Source: Glutamicibacter halophytocola
GTDB taxonomy: Bacteria > Actinomycetota > Actinomycetes > Actinomycetales > Micrococcaceae
Assembly: GCF_001302565.1 (NCBI RefSeq)
Contig: NZ_CP012750.1
Coordinates: 310,001-374,000, forward strand
Direction: 5' to 3'
DNA: 64,000 nucleotides
The notes beneath the pieces were generated by a model. The model did no database searches and had not been told where the DNA came from. It saw nothing but the letters and a program-made list of their open reading frames with translations. The position numbers were made by a program, and so were the translations under genes. This document shows, in pieces, positions 25,766-34,970 of this stretch; the first letter of the stretch is position 1, and every line of letters starts with the position of its first letter.

Positions 25766-26951
25766 CCTCAATTTTTTCACGGAAGTAAGAAGGGTGGACG
25801 AAAGCCGCGATGCAACCAGGCCACGAGGGGGCATGCCCTCACGCTGTCGCCTAGCAGCGAGGAGGAGCCGGCGCCTTTGTTCGCCCGGGGATCGCTAGCG
25901 GAACCCGACGGTACGTCCTGTCTCACCAGCTCCGGGTCCGGCGCGCAAGGATGAGCAATGATCCAGCGTTGACGCTGGTGGTACGTCTCCCAACACTCCG
26001 CACTATGCGCCAGCCCTGAAAACGTCTTGCGGGCCCGTAGCCGACGGCTGGCCGTCATCGCGCGGTACTCAACCTGCAGAAACCAGGGGAGTAGCAACCC
26101 GAAACCTCAAGCCATACTCACCTGATTCCTCGCGAGGCAGAAGAAACCCCTACGGTGAGCACCCCCTGTAGGCCCACCGGCAGCGCTCGCCGTGGACCCG
26201 CTCCCCGGACCAGACACAGCGAGGCCGTGGTGTCTTCCCCTGAGACGGGCTGGCGGCCAGGCATGGCCCTGGAGCGCAGGCGGCATGATGTGCGGCCAGG
26301 CTCGGTGGGGACATACCTCCACGGCGGCGCTGCGAAGAGTGGATCGACCCATAGGGCGCCATCAACGAACCAGGTGTTCGCTCGACCAGGTCCAGCTACC
26401 ATCGACGGTAGACTCCTTTCCGGACTCCGACCCCGGCGCCGAGCTTAGGCATTCACCCCAGAACTCAGCAAGCTAACCCGCTGCCAGGCTCGGTGGGGAC
26501 ATACCAACGGGCGGGCCGCCGGCAGCAGATCCGGCCAGCGCATCTCATCAGTGAGGTCCTACCCCCTGGAGGGTACGTCCTTGGCTCCCTTCAACAGCAG
26601 AACCTCGACGACCACGCAACCTCCTCTGCGCCCGGGCGCCATTTAACTCCTCCCTGGGCGTTCATCTTCACGGAAGACGTCTGCAGCCTGGGACTCGTCC
26701 CGCGGTCGGTATGTCCCGCCGCCGCGACCACTGTTCCTTGTGGCTCAGCGCTCGCCGGAGCGAGCTCCTCCCCTCGGGAGCGGCTACGGACCACCCATCA
26801 GTGTTCCGTTATCGTGTCGCAGGGTAGGAGCGCAAAAGTGTGATATTGCAACTTATTTTAGTGGTAAATCAGTGGTACGATGGTTTTAGCGGAAAAAGAT
26901 CCCGCCTCTACGAGAATGATGAATCAGACAAGCGCAGATGCGCGTCAGTGA
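25766..26951. repeat. repeat region 3
   Basis: About 1.2 kb without a supported gene. Motifs: GGTACGTCC 25910-25918 and GGTACGTC near 25980; GCGCTCGCCG 26183-26192 and 26748-26757; GGGGACATACC 26307-26317 and 26495-26505; GGTACGTCC 26572-26580; GGTATGTCCC 26708-26717. The unit 26480-26757 is the best-ordered copy in the window. The text GCAGCAGATCCGGCCAGCGC after its GGGGACATACC recurs in region 4. The last 120 bases are AT-rich and probably hold the promoter of the toxin-antitoxin pair. Confidence 0.7.
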
Positions 26952-27347
26952 ATGGAACTACAGATGGGAATCACAACGACTATAGGAACAGTCCATGCGG
27001 AAACTTCCCGCATGGACTTCCGTGAGATTGTGCGGAGGTTAAATGCGTCCCTTGGGGCTGCAATGGTTTCCGCGTTAGCGGGTGCTAAGGACCCTAAGGC
27101 AAGCTACCGCTGGCAAAAGGAGAATGGAACGGTCCCTTCGGATGCGTCCCAGGCTCGTATTCTGCTGGCTCACCGTGCGTGGATGATGGTCTCCGATGTT
27201 GACGGAGAACAGGTAGCGCGCCAATGGTTCCTTGGCGCTAATCCCTGGCTCGACGAAATTTCACCCGTCGAAGCTATTCATCAAGATCGGTTCAAGGCTG
27301 TGATCGACGCAGCCGGAGCCATGTCCTCAGGAGGTTACAACGGATAA
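26952..27347 (+). CDS. Xre/MbcA/ParS-type antitoxin of a RES toxin
   Basis: About 131 residues (ATG 26964 is an alternative start). The C-terminal half has the toxin-binding (DUF2384) pattern: a hydrophobic helix HRAWMMVSD, then QVARQWFLGANPWLDEISP and a final VEAIHQD. The N-terminal half carries a helical DNA-binding-like segment (DFREIVRRLNASLG, then ASYRWQKENGTVP). Role: binds and blocks a RES-domain NAD-degrading toxin and represses the operon. It overlaps the toxin start by one base (TAATG). The toxin frame carries a stop, so this antitoxin may be left without an active partner. Confidence 0.82.
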   Translation: MELQMGITTTIGTVHAETSRMDFREIVRRLNASLGAAMVSALAGAKDPKASYRWQKENGTVPSDASQARILLAHRAWMMVSDVDGEQVARQWFLGANPWLDEISPVEAIHQDRFKAVIDAAGAMSSGGYNG

Positions 27348-28120
27348 TGATCGGCACATTGGAAGAAGTGGACGGTCAGCCAAGCATCGTGCGAGAACCA
27401 TTGGCTGGCTTTCGCATCGCAGCTGAAAGCTACGGTGCTCTTAATCCCCCGGAACGGGGTTACTTCTTCCCGGATGACGTCGGAGTGTGGAACAGGTACG
27501 ACACTACCGGCCGCACACTTTACGCAGCGTCCACGTGCCTCGGCGCATTCACTGAATGCCTCTACGGGTTTCGACTGGACCGTAGGGCTCGCACGGCTAT
27601 CGACTTCATGGCGGAGCAGTTCGGCATCACACCCGAGGAAGCCCACATCCTCTATATCGAGGAACAGCAAGAGCTTGGACACGAAGAACCAAGAACGTTT
27701 CCCAAAAACTGGCGTGAAGGACGCTGACTCTACGAACTGACCAGCGAGGAGGACCTTGTCTGGTTCGACCTGGGCACGGCGCATTCGCTGGCCTATATCG
27801 ACCGGAACCTTGGCCCAGAAATCGCCAAAACCTGTGGCGTAAAAGCCGTAGATCTATCCCACCTGCTCGGGGTAGACCGCAAACTCACCACCTTGATTTC
27901 CACGAGATTGCGCAATCTGCGGCTCCATGACGGTAGCTTCGCTGACGGGATCCGCTTCACGTCCCGACACGGAATCGGCACTTGCTGGGCGTTTTGGATG
28001 AGACGCACCGATGACGGGCTAGACAACGACCTGATTTCCGCTAGCGAGGGCCAGGAAATACACGCAGATGACCCAGATCTGCGCGATGTTTCCCAACGGT
28101 TCAACATCCGCTTCAGCTAA
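27347..28120 (+). pseudogene. RES-domain toxin interrupted by in-frame TGA
   Basis: Reads FRIAAESYGALNPPERGYFF, NRYDTTGRTLYAASTCLGAF and TECLYGF at the N-terminus, the usual start of RES NAD-glycohydrolase toxins. TGA at 27725-27727 stops it after 126 codons (KNWREGR-stop-LYELTSEED). The same frame then stays open to TAA 28118-28120 with family-like sequence (VWFDLGTAHSLAYI, GIRFTSRHGIGTCWAFW). It is a single nonsense change without frameshift, probably TGG to TGA. The toxin is likely inactive unless the stop is read through. AGGAGG lies upstream of ATG 27347. Confidence 0.85.
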
Positions 28121-28126
28121 ACGTTC

Positions 28127-28178
28127 AAGGGCCTATCCTGCACGATCTGACCAAGGCAGAGCCACAGGATAGGCCCTT
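28127..28178. terminator. terminator-like inverted repeat after the RES gene
   Basis: Perfect 14-base arms, 28127-28140 and 28165-28178 (AAGGGCCTATCCTG and complement), 24-base spacer, 6 bases after the stop codon. Confidence 0.6.
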
Positions 28179-28891
28179 CAAGTATCCGTGCTTGTCCTAA
28201 CCCAAGAAACCGGGTGCTGCCAGGCGCTGTGGAGCCGTACCATCGGCGGGCCGCCGGCAGCAGATCCGGCCAGCGCATTGCATGAGTGAGGTCCTAGCCT
28301 CCGGAGATACATCCTTTGATTTCCTCCAGGTAAAGAATTCGACGACCACGGAAGTCTTCTGCAGCCTGGGACCCGCCCCTGTGGGCGGTGCGTCCCTCTT
28401 GGACATGCCAGGGCTATCTCGAAGCACAATCTGCACTACATGCGTTCTTTCTCCGCCGCTTGGCCGCAGTGGGATCCGAATGTCCCACAGCCTGTGGGAC
28501 AGTTGTCGTGGGGGCCATATCTGAGTTCTGCACGAGGGTACTTTGCTGCGGCCCTGGAACGGATTGAGCTCGGGGAAGAGTAATGCTTCATGGGTTTTGG
28601 CCACGACTAATGCATTGGCCCAGGGGAACATACCATCAGGCAGGAAACTGCAGCAGATCCGGCGCCCGTCGACGGTATGCACCGGCCCCGCAGCTTCAAG
28701 AAGTGGAACCAACAGGAAGCAGTCCGAAGACAATACGTCCCCACCTGCTCTGTCTCATGTGCGCTCGCCGAGTCTGCCCTTCTGATAGTGGGCGAACCTT
28801 GCTATAAGACTGAACTGACCGGGTGATGCCTCATGATTGAGATATTGATAGATCGCTAAAGCACCTGTGAAGTTGTTGAAAGGACCTGTAG
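28179..28891. repeat. repeat region 4 with DUF1016 gene tail remnant
   Basis: First part (28200-28390) is a diverged copy of 26480-26720: GCAGCAGATCCGGCCAGCGC, a GTGAGGTCCTA stretch, a shared GACGACCACG and TCTTCTGCAGCCTGGGAC, with decayed motifs (GAGCCGTACC 28231, GGTGCGTCCC 28386). The second part (28533-28772) starts with a C-terminal scrap FAAALERIELGEE-stop (ending 28583) like the DUF1016 remnant at 31632-31680. It continues as a relative of 31681-31850, with GGAACATACC 28624, a TACGTCCCC and GCGCTCGCCG at 28760-28769. No intact gene. Confidence 0.65.
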
Positions 28892-30451
28892 ATGGAGCAG
28901 CCTCAAATAGGAAATCCGCCGCAGCCGTTTGTTTGCGATGGGCGGGTCGACCGGGAGAAACTCCTGGAGTTGCTGGGTGCCCAGGCAGAGTTTTCTTCGC
29001 TTGACTTCAAGCACAGCATCGACTTGAACGATAAGAGCAAGAAGCTGGAGTTCATCAAGGACTGCGCTGCTATGGGGAACCAGCCAGAGGGCGGTTACCT
29101 CGTGATCGGAGCCGAGGACAACGGCCGCCCTGTTGAGGGGACTAATTTCAGCGGTCAGAACCTCGATTCGGCAGCCCTTAAACAAGTAGTCGAAGGTTAC
29201 GTGGATGGCCATATCGACATCCGGTCGCAGATTCACACCATCACTCATGAGAGGCGCTCTTGTCAGTTGGCGGTCATCTACATTGCGCCCCCGCGCGATG
29301 GCTTCCCTCTGGTGACCAAAAAGCGAGGAGACGTGCCTAACGGAAAGCCGATCTTCCAGCAAGGCACGGTCTATACCCGGGAGGGGTCTCAGAACGTCCT
29401 TGCTTCCCATAAAACGTGGGAGCAGATTCTGCACAAGTTGCTGCAAGGGGTGCGTATAGCAGCCCGAGCGGATGTTGATGAGCTGATTCACCGGGTCGTG
29501 ACGCAACTGGGTGCTGCAGGTCTTGCACAGCCGATAGTGCCTGACCTCGACATGGACCTGCCGACTTTCACTGCAGCAGTACGAAGAGTCCTCGAAATTG
29601 ATCAGTCGTCAACGCTTAAACGCGTTATTCTCAACGGCACGGCCGCCTACGATCAAGCCATCGAAGACGATGACCGTCGGGTCGAGATTCTCGATAAAAT
29701 CACTGTTCTTGCCTGCGAAGCCTGCTTGTTTGATGACACTGACACCCCGGTCAAAGTCACTGATGCACTCTACAAGATCTATAAACGCAATTACGAGCAC
29801 TCGACGATCTTCAAATACAACGCCATACGCTATGGGTTAGAAATCATCTCCAGGGTCATGGTCATCGGATCTGTGGTGATGAGAACCGAACACTACGAAA
29901 TCCTGCGGTCAATTGTGCTGCGCCCCATCGGTACGTCCCCGGATGGATACAAATCATGGATCCGCCACGGGCTCACCGAAGCTTCCCGGGCCAACCTCTT
30001 TGACACCGACAAAGCTGGTGTCGGCATGATCTCAGCCGCCCGACAGATCATTGCCAATACACCACATCTGAGCCCGGACTACACGTTCGAGGAAACAACA
30101 GAAGAAACTCAACCCGCATCGATCCCTGACGTATTACTTGATTCTCTGTTGCAGTTCGATTTCCTCTGGTGCTGCATGGCTCTAAACGAAAACCCCGGTA
30201 ACGGACACTATGAGTTTTATCCGAGCTGTGCTGCCTATCCTCAGAATCGCATCCAGCCGATTATCGAAAAGCTTGATAATGAGGGCACTTTCCGGGCTCA
30301 GATTTTCGGCAGTTCCTCAGATGAACAAATCGCCGGGGTCATTAGCGAAGTCTATGATTTAGCCCGTAAGCAGTCTTTCAATTACGGCGGGTACTGGCCT
30401 AGTAGCGACCGATTACTTAGCTCTGGTTTTATTCGGAGCCATGCAAAGTAG
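28892..30451 (+). CDS. AlbA_2 (Schlafen-type) domain protein
   Basis: A 519-residue protein with an N-terminal AlbA_2 domain at about residues 25-180: AEFSSLDFKHSIDL, KLEFIKDCAAMGNQ, GGYLVIGAEDNGRP and a later GTVYTREGSQN. The rest is largely helical without a recognised enzyme motif. AlbA_2/Schlafen domains bind nucleic acid and in some proteins cut tRNA; in bacteria they are frequent in mobile islands and antiphage systems. AAAGG lies 8 bases before ATG 28892. It is flanked by repeat regions on both sides, a single-gene cassette. A GGTACGTCCCC copy at about 29930 falls inside the coding frame. Good GC3 and length support a real gene; the defence role is inference. Confidence 0.8.
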   Translation: MEQPQIGNPPQPFVCDGRVDREKLLELLGAQAEFSSLDFKHSIDLNDKSKKLEFIKDCAAMGNQPEGGYLVIGAEDNGRPVEGTNFSGQNLDSAALKQVVEGYVDGHIDIRSQIHTITHERRSCQLAVIYIAPPRDGFPLVTKKRGDVPNGKPIFQQGTVYTREGSQNVLASHKTWEQILHKLLQGVRIAARADVDELIHRVVTQLGAAGLAQPIVPDLDMDLPTFTAAVRRVLEIDQSSTLKRVILNGTAAYDQAIEDDDRRVEILDKITVLACEACLFDDTDTPVKVTDALYKIYKRNYEHSTIFKYNAIRYGLEIISRVMVIGSVVMRTEHYEILRSIVLRPIGTSPDGYKSWIRHGLTEASRANLFDTDKAGVGMISAARQIIANTPHLSPDYTFEETTEETQPASIPDVLLDSLLQFDFLWCCMALNENPGNGHYEFYPSCAAYPQNRIQPIIEKLDNEGTFRAQIFGSSSDEQIAGVISEVYDLARKQSFNYGGYWPSSDRLLSSGFIRSHAK

Positions 30452-30975
30452 CAGACATCCTCCTGGTAAACAATTAATGGTGAAGCGCAGCAGCCTGGTG
30501 TGCTGCCAGGCGCGACAGGGACGTACCATCATGCGGCGCTGCAGGAGTTGATCCGCTTCTCGGATGCCATCACGAACAAGGTCTTCGCTCTGTCCGATCC
30601 TGGTGTCCGATAGCAACGCTAGGCCACTGAAAGTATCCGCAGCAGATACTTTCGGTGATGCCCGCCTCGAAATAATATTCAGGGATGAGATCTACTCCTC
30701 CAAAGAGGGTTCCCAGCCTCGGACTAAAAGCTTACGAATGGATCAAGCAAGGAAGCAGAGCTGCGCTGCAGAGCATCCGGAAGGGACATTCCATCAGGCA
30801 ATCGTCTTACAGCAATCTTCGATCGCAGGACGCCATCCATCTGTCCAAGTACCTAACACCTAAAAGACGCCACAGCACGCTCGGCGAATTTCATCCTCGT
30901 GCTTGTCGGGCCAAGGGCCTTCGCAATGGAACGAACACCAACAACTGGGAAGCATCCTGAAAGGATCCTCTTAGA
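30452..30975. repeat. repeat region 5
   Basis: Contains GGGACGTACC 30518-30527 followed by a CTGCAGGAGTTGATCCG stretch related to the other units, a perfect 9-bp hairpin (30629-30637 with 30645-30653), and a second, more decayed unit near 30783 (GGGACATTCCATCAGGCA, compare GGAACATACCATCAGGCA in region 4). No gene is supported. Confidence 0.55.
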
Positions 30976-31329
30976 ATGCGTTCACCCCGCACTATAAACC
31001 TCGATGAGAAACATGCGCGGCGTATCAATCAAGAACTTATCCGGCTTAGCGAGCCGCCGATGATACTGCCGTTCGAGCACCTCATTGCTAAACATGAGTT
31101 CGATTCTGGTTCCTACGATCACATGGGTAAAGCGATCACGTTGATTTTGACCGGTTTAGCGATCTTATTCGCCGGCGGTAGTCTCGCATCTAAAGAGCCT
31201 TCCATCGGATATCTCGTGTTCTGGGGAATCGGAGTTGTCTTAGCGGGGCTTATCGGTCTTACCTTGTTAAGCAGTTCTCTCCGAGCAAAGCGAGCTGCTA
31301 TCGCTGTTTATAAACAACGACATCCATAG
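30976..31329 (+). CDS. small membrane protein, two segments
   Basis: A 117-residue protein. An N-terminal soluble part of about 50 residues is followed by two hydrophobic segments (AITLILTGLAILFAGGSLA, about 53-71, and YLVFWGIGVVLAGLIGLTLL, about 79-98) joined by a short polar loop and closed by a basic tail (SLRAKRAAIAVYKQRHP), which suggests both ends face the cytoplasm. AAAGGATCC precedes the ATG by about 7 bases. No family is recognised. It lies between the repeat region after the AlbA_2 gene and a DUF1016 remnant. Alone it says nothing about function. Coding is plausible from the clean hydrophobic pattern and start site. Confidence 0.6.
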   Translation: MRSPRTINLDEKHARRINQELIRLSEPPMILPFEHLIAKHEFDSGSYDHMGKAITLILTGLAILFAGGSLASKEPSIGYLVFWGIGVVLAGLIGLTLLSSSLRAKRAAIAVYKQRHP

Positions 31330-31383
31330 ATTTCCCGGCTCAGTCATACCTGCTTCGATCTAGTCATCGGCAACAACACGGAG

Positions 31384-31680
31384 ATGACGTATTCCAGCAC
31401 TATTAACCACGCTCAGGGAGAGGCGAGGGCCGCCTGGTGGGATTGCCGGTGTACACCTCATCAGCTGAGCCAGATGGGCAGCAACGCTCCTACGGTGGGG
31501 ATTCTGATTTGCGGCAGCCGCAACGACCACACAGTGCTCTACGCACTGAGCCAATCCAGCACGCCTATGGCCGTCTCTACCTACACCTACGAAACGCTGC
31601 CAGTCACAGAGCAACGAGCCTTGCCTGATGCGGAGCACCTCGCTGCGGCCCTGGACTGGAGCGAGCCCGGAGAAGAATAA
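31384..31680 (+). pseudogene. C-terminal remnant of a DUF1016 (YhcG-type PDDEXK) nuclease
   Basis: The frame ends with APTVGILICGSRNDHTVLYAL, then MAVSTYTYETLP and EHLAAALDWSEPGEE-stop, which is the conserved C-terminus of DUF1016 family nucleases (pattern 'PtiGlLLCksknd...veyaL.....pigvs.Y.l...LP'). Only the last 60-70 residues are recognisable. The first 30 codons, and the whole N-terminal and nuclease core, are missing, so this is a broken gene. A shorter scrap of the same tail occurs at 28545-28583. Confidence 0.75.
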
Positions 31681-32220
31681 CGACTCCATGTTCCTGGGCC
31701 ACGGCTAAAGCATTGACCCAGATACCCCTCGTTCTCCGCTGACGGTATGCCCCGAGTCTCGCAGCTCCAAGAAGCAGAACCAGCACGAAGCCGCCCGAAG
31801 ATAGTACGTCCCACACTCGCCCCGCCCCATATCGTTGTGTGCTCGCCGAAAGTTTGGGCTTGTAGCGCCGGAGCACTGGGGAAGTGGGGAGCGCTTGTTG
31901 AGAAAGCCTGTGTACTCGGTGGAAGCTGAACCGGCTGGCCACTGGTGGTCTTCTTGGTAGTGCGTGCAGGCCCCGGCCACGATCAGCCAGATCGCAGACT
32001 TGAACCAAGCGGTCGAAACGATCCGGGAGGCCATCGCCTGGATCGGAGGAGCGCCGATATACCGGCGGAGCTATAGTCTCTGGTGTACAAAGGCCCCGGT
32101 TCGTGCTCCCTGAATCCTTCACGCCTAAGAGCTGTCACCACAGGGACGTATCTTCCCGGAGAAGACTGGACCACGAGGGGACGCGCAAAGTACCTCCATT
32201 CCTCGAAGGCTTTGAAGCGA
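31681..32220. repeat. repeat region 6
   Basis: 31681-31850 is a relative of 28584-28772: matching GGCCACGGCTAA.GCATTG text, GGTATGCCCC 31743-31752, TACGTCCCAC near 31805, and TGTGCTCGCCG near 31837. 31983-32047 encodes an ETIREAIAWI scrap that recurs at 33826-33887. GGGACGTATCTTCCC lies at 32142. No intact gene. Confidence 0.6.
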
Positions 32221-32904
32221 TCAACGAGTGAAGATGTTGGAGAACTCTTGCATTGGCGGGTAGTTCTCCAGAAGGAACAGCAGACCTAGGTAGATGACTA
32301 CTGGTGCGCAGAACCCAACGATCATGAAAATTCCCCTACGTCCACATAAGAGAACGAGACGGGAAACCCAGGAAAGGAAAACACCTTGATTCCCGTCAGG
32401 GAATAACCTCACTTTTAGCCGGTGAAGAGAGTCCTGTTGAACTTGCCATGGTGTCCTCAAAAGGTCCCAGCCAAGACGAGTACCGACGATTGTTGCTCCA
32501 AGCAAGAACGATGCAGTAACGATGGGTTCGATAATTCCCCAGGTGGTTTCGACTGAGATGGCTTGCTTTTCGGACATCTTGCTCAGGGAGAGGCTGACAA
32601 TTCCACCATAAGCCGCAGCTGACCCGAAGAGCGCTGCGCCAGATACTACCTTCAGAAGTTCGGAAATTCGTGCTCCTAACGCGGAAATCTCTTTTAGCGG
32701 TTTAGCTGGCGGAATATAAGCTCCGATGCTGAACATCAAGGCGAGGAGGAGTGCGAAGCTTCCAAAAAGAACTGCAGATCCGAGAAGATTGCTGATGTTT
32801 GCCGATATTACCCAGACAATGAACCAAGAGATAAACAGCCCCCATCCCGGCGTAATCAACCAGAACAGCGATCTCTTTCCTGTTAAAAGAAGCTTGTTCT
32901 TCAT
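32221..32904 (-). CDS. hypothetical integral membrane protein
   Basis: A 227-residue protein with a very good ribosome site (AAGGAGG, 8 bases before ATG). Hydrophobic segments are visible near residues 12-34, 38-62, 85-107, 125-145 and 190-212, interrupted by a charged amphipathic stretch (PLKEISALGARISELLK) and a basic loop (QDSLHRLKVRLFPDG). This suggests five membrane spans. No family is recognised. It reads toward repeat region 6, against the plus-strand genes to its left. The clean start and hydrophobic periodicity make it a real gene. Confidence 0.7.
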   Translation of the reverse strand: MKNKLLLTGKRSLFWLITPGWGLFISWFIVWVISANISNLLGSAVLFGSFALLLALMFSIGAYIPPAKPLKEISALGARISELLKVVSGAALFGSAAAYGGIVSLSLSKMSEKQAISVETTWGIIEPIVTASFLLGATIVGTRLGWDLLRTPWQVQQDSLHRLKVRLFPDGNQGVFLSWVSRLVLLCGRRGIFMIVGFCAPVVIYLGLLFLLENYPPMQEFSNIFTR

Positions 32905-34028
32905 TGGCAGTGCCTCCTTGAGAGTGTTGTCGTGACGTCAATTGAGCTGAAATAGCCTGGGTGAAGGAGGCATGATTGGTTCTTCCTTCAAGGAAATCCA
33001 GTATCTCGACCTACGCTTTCGTCCGATTTATGCCGATGCTCAAATGTCACAAAAGGTATGTCCCTACTTTCTAGATTGCCCGAACGATTTGGTCAATTAA
33101 AGAATGATCAGCACCAACAGATCGGCTTTGTCTTTGGGAGCAGTTCGTTAGTGCGCGGTACCAGTGTTCAGGTGGATGGGTAAGCTGCTCCTAGCAGCAG
33201 TGAACTAGGCTTCTTTTGCCCGTATAACTATACGTTGACAACCGCGGTTGCCATGTTGTTGCAGAACTGCCACACTAAAGGTATCCATACGTAAACTATG
33301 GGTAGAGAGAATGAGAAGAGTGAACGCGCTCATCTTTTTCGAGATTTAGGTTGTTAAACAGCCGTAGGCCTGGTGCTGCAACACCAGACCTACACTGCGG
33401 TTCGAAAACCATTAGGTCAGAAAACCAAACTGGTTACCATCCTAAATAAAGCCTTACGAAAGCCACGATCACTCGGAGTCCGTTCAAGACTAAACCGATG
33501 TAGGTTGTGGCTTTCTGCTTGCCTGTGCAATGCACGCAGCTATTAGAATCGTTCATCTGATATCACCTCGCTTCCCACCCAAAGCATGGGCGCGCCCGTT
33601 GTTGTCGAGCACAAAACGCATGAGCAAAGCCTCTAGTGAGACTCACGCATCAAGTGCCCGCTTCTGGCCTGCGGGTGAGGCGATACCGAAGAGATTGCTC
33701 TCTACAGTTGGTGTTCTAAGGCTATCAGTGGTGACGCATTCGTGCTCGTTATCCATAACCACAACTGCACATAGCAGATCGTCATGATCACCCGGTCTAA
33801 TCACTCATCGGACTGGTAGCCTATTCAGCCAGGTCGCAACAATGGACCATGCAGCCGAAACGATCCGTGAAGCCATCGCCTGGATCGAAAGCATTGATCC
33901 GGGGGTCCTTCGATGTCGAGCTCGTCGAGAAAGGCGCCGCCGGCAGCTAGTGACGGTATGTCCTCTTGAAGGAAGCCAGGCGCATTGTCCTTCAGAGGAA
34001 CAAACCACCAGTGGGTACGGCCAGCGTT
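32905..34028. other. 1.1 kb gene-poor stretch with repeat-unit fragments
   Basis: Holds a GGTATGTCCC copy (33055-33064), a near-perfect 12-bp hairpin around 33365-33400 (GTAGGCCTGGTG and complement with one mismatch), the ETIREAIAWI scrap at 33826-33887 matching 31986-32047, and GGTATGTCC at 33955-33963. The part from 32950 to 33520 is AT-richer. No credible gene: the open frames lack ribosome sites and known motifs. Confidence 0.55.
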
Positions 34029-34970
34029 TTATTGCTCGGTCGAGTTTTTCTGTATCAGCCTGCGGAGCGCTGGGCGTATGTACCGCGGGTCGTGGATGCC
34101 GATACTCTCATCGCCTAGTTTCAGGAAGCGTTCGCCTCCAGCTCCAACCACTGCCTCGGCCCCTGGGATGCCGAGGTGTTTGCCCGTGAGCAAATCCATC
34201 ACGTCGGGAACTTTGTCGGCCAATCGGGTATCTACTTCATACCACACCAATTTTCCAAGCGAGGAAGGCGCTCGATGCCGACGGATTAGCTCTACGCGCT
34301 GACCGATCCTAAGCAAAAGATCAGCCCGGGCCGCCAACGAAGACAAGAGCTTAGAGGGTTGCATCAAGGCATCGAAAAGACGCATCTCCCCGGGAACTCG
34401 TTCACGAGTGGACCAGACCGGTGTCCAGCCGGCTGAGGGGGCATCACGGGATACATCCATCTCGTATTCGAGCTCGGAGAGGTCTCGAACGATGGGGTTC
34501 TGAGTCGGGCCGCCAGCTGAGTCAGAGATTTCAAGTAGCCCGCCGGTTGGCAGATGCTGCAACACGTAGGAATGACGTCGCACTTCACGCAGGCGCAGCC
34601 CGGGAAAGCCTGAAACTACGGTGTTTCCGGAAGCATCGTGGCCGGTGTAGGGAAGCAGGTAGGAGACGACTCTGCTTGCTACTGAAACGTTGATCAGATA
34701 GCGATCGTTTTCGGGGGAGATCCAGTTGAAGTAGGAGACTAAATCTGTAAAGGTCCGTCCGATACCTCGATCCCAGGGCAGGCTTGCTTGTGGCGATACG
34801 ACATTCTGGAAAACCATCCCGTTGAACTTCGCTTGCTCTTCGGGAACATCATCGAGGCACAGCTTCCCATGTGTCCATTTCCTCACCAGGTGCGCCCGTG
34901 GAATGGCAAAGAGCCCAGCAGCAGTGTTGAAGTCGGTTCGGTCATTGATGTGAGGCATTGCCTGATCCAT
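34029..34970 (-). CDS. hypothetical protein, 313 aa
   Basis: A soluble protein with a long clean frame; ATG 34970 or, four codons on, ATG 34958. Features visible: an early FAIPRAHLVRKWTHGKLC, a middle beta-rich SGFPGLRLREVRRHSYVLQH with GGLLEISDSAGG, and a C-terminal LGDESIGIHDPRYIRPALRR. There is no signal peptide, membrane segment or enzyme motif I can name. Composition is GC-rich and regular, so it is coding. It is isolated between repeat stretches, like the other island genes. Partner genes of a known defence type are not adjacent. Confidence 0.65.
   Translation of the reverse strand: MDQAMPHINDRTDFNTAAGLFAIPRAHLVRKWTHGKLCLDDVPEEQAKFNGMVFQNVVSPQASLPWDRGIGRTFTDLVSYFNWISPENDRYLINVSVASRVVSYLLPYTGHDASGNTVVSGFPGLRLREVRRHSYVLQHLPTGGLLEISDSAGGPTQNPIVRDLSELEYEMDVSRDAPSAGWTPVWSTRERVPGEMRLFDALMQPSKLLSSLAARADLLLRIGQRVELIRRHRAPSSLGKLVWYEVDTRLADKVPDVMDLLTGKHLGIPGAEAVVGAGGERFLKLGDESIGIHDPRYIRPALRRLIQKNSTEQ

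Noticed and set aside
29930..29940. GGTACGTCCCC inside the AlbA_2 gene as a repeat unit
   Set aside because: Single motif within a clean coding frame, with none of the other unit elements near; probably chance.
30685..30960. 91-codon plus-strand frame
   Set aside because: Runs through a decayed repeat unit, Ser/Arg-rich, no start signal.
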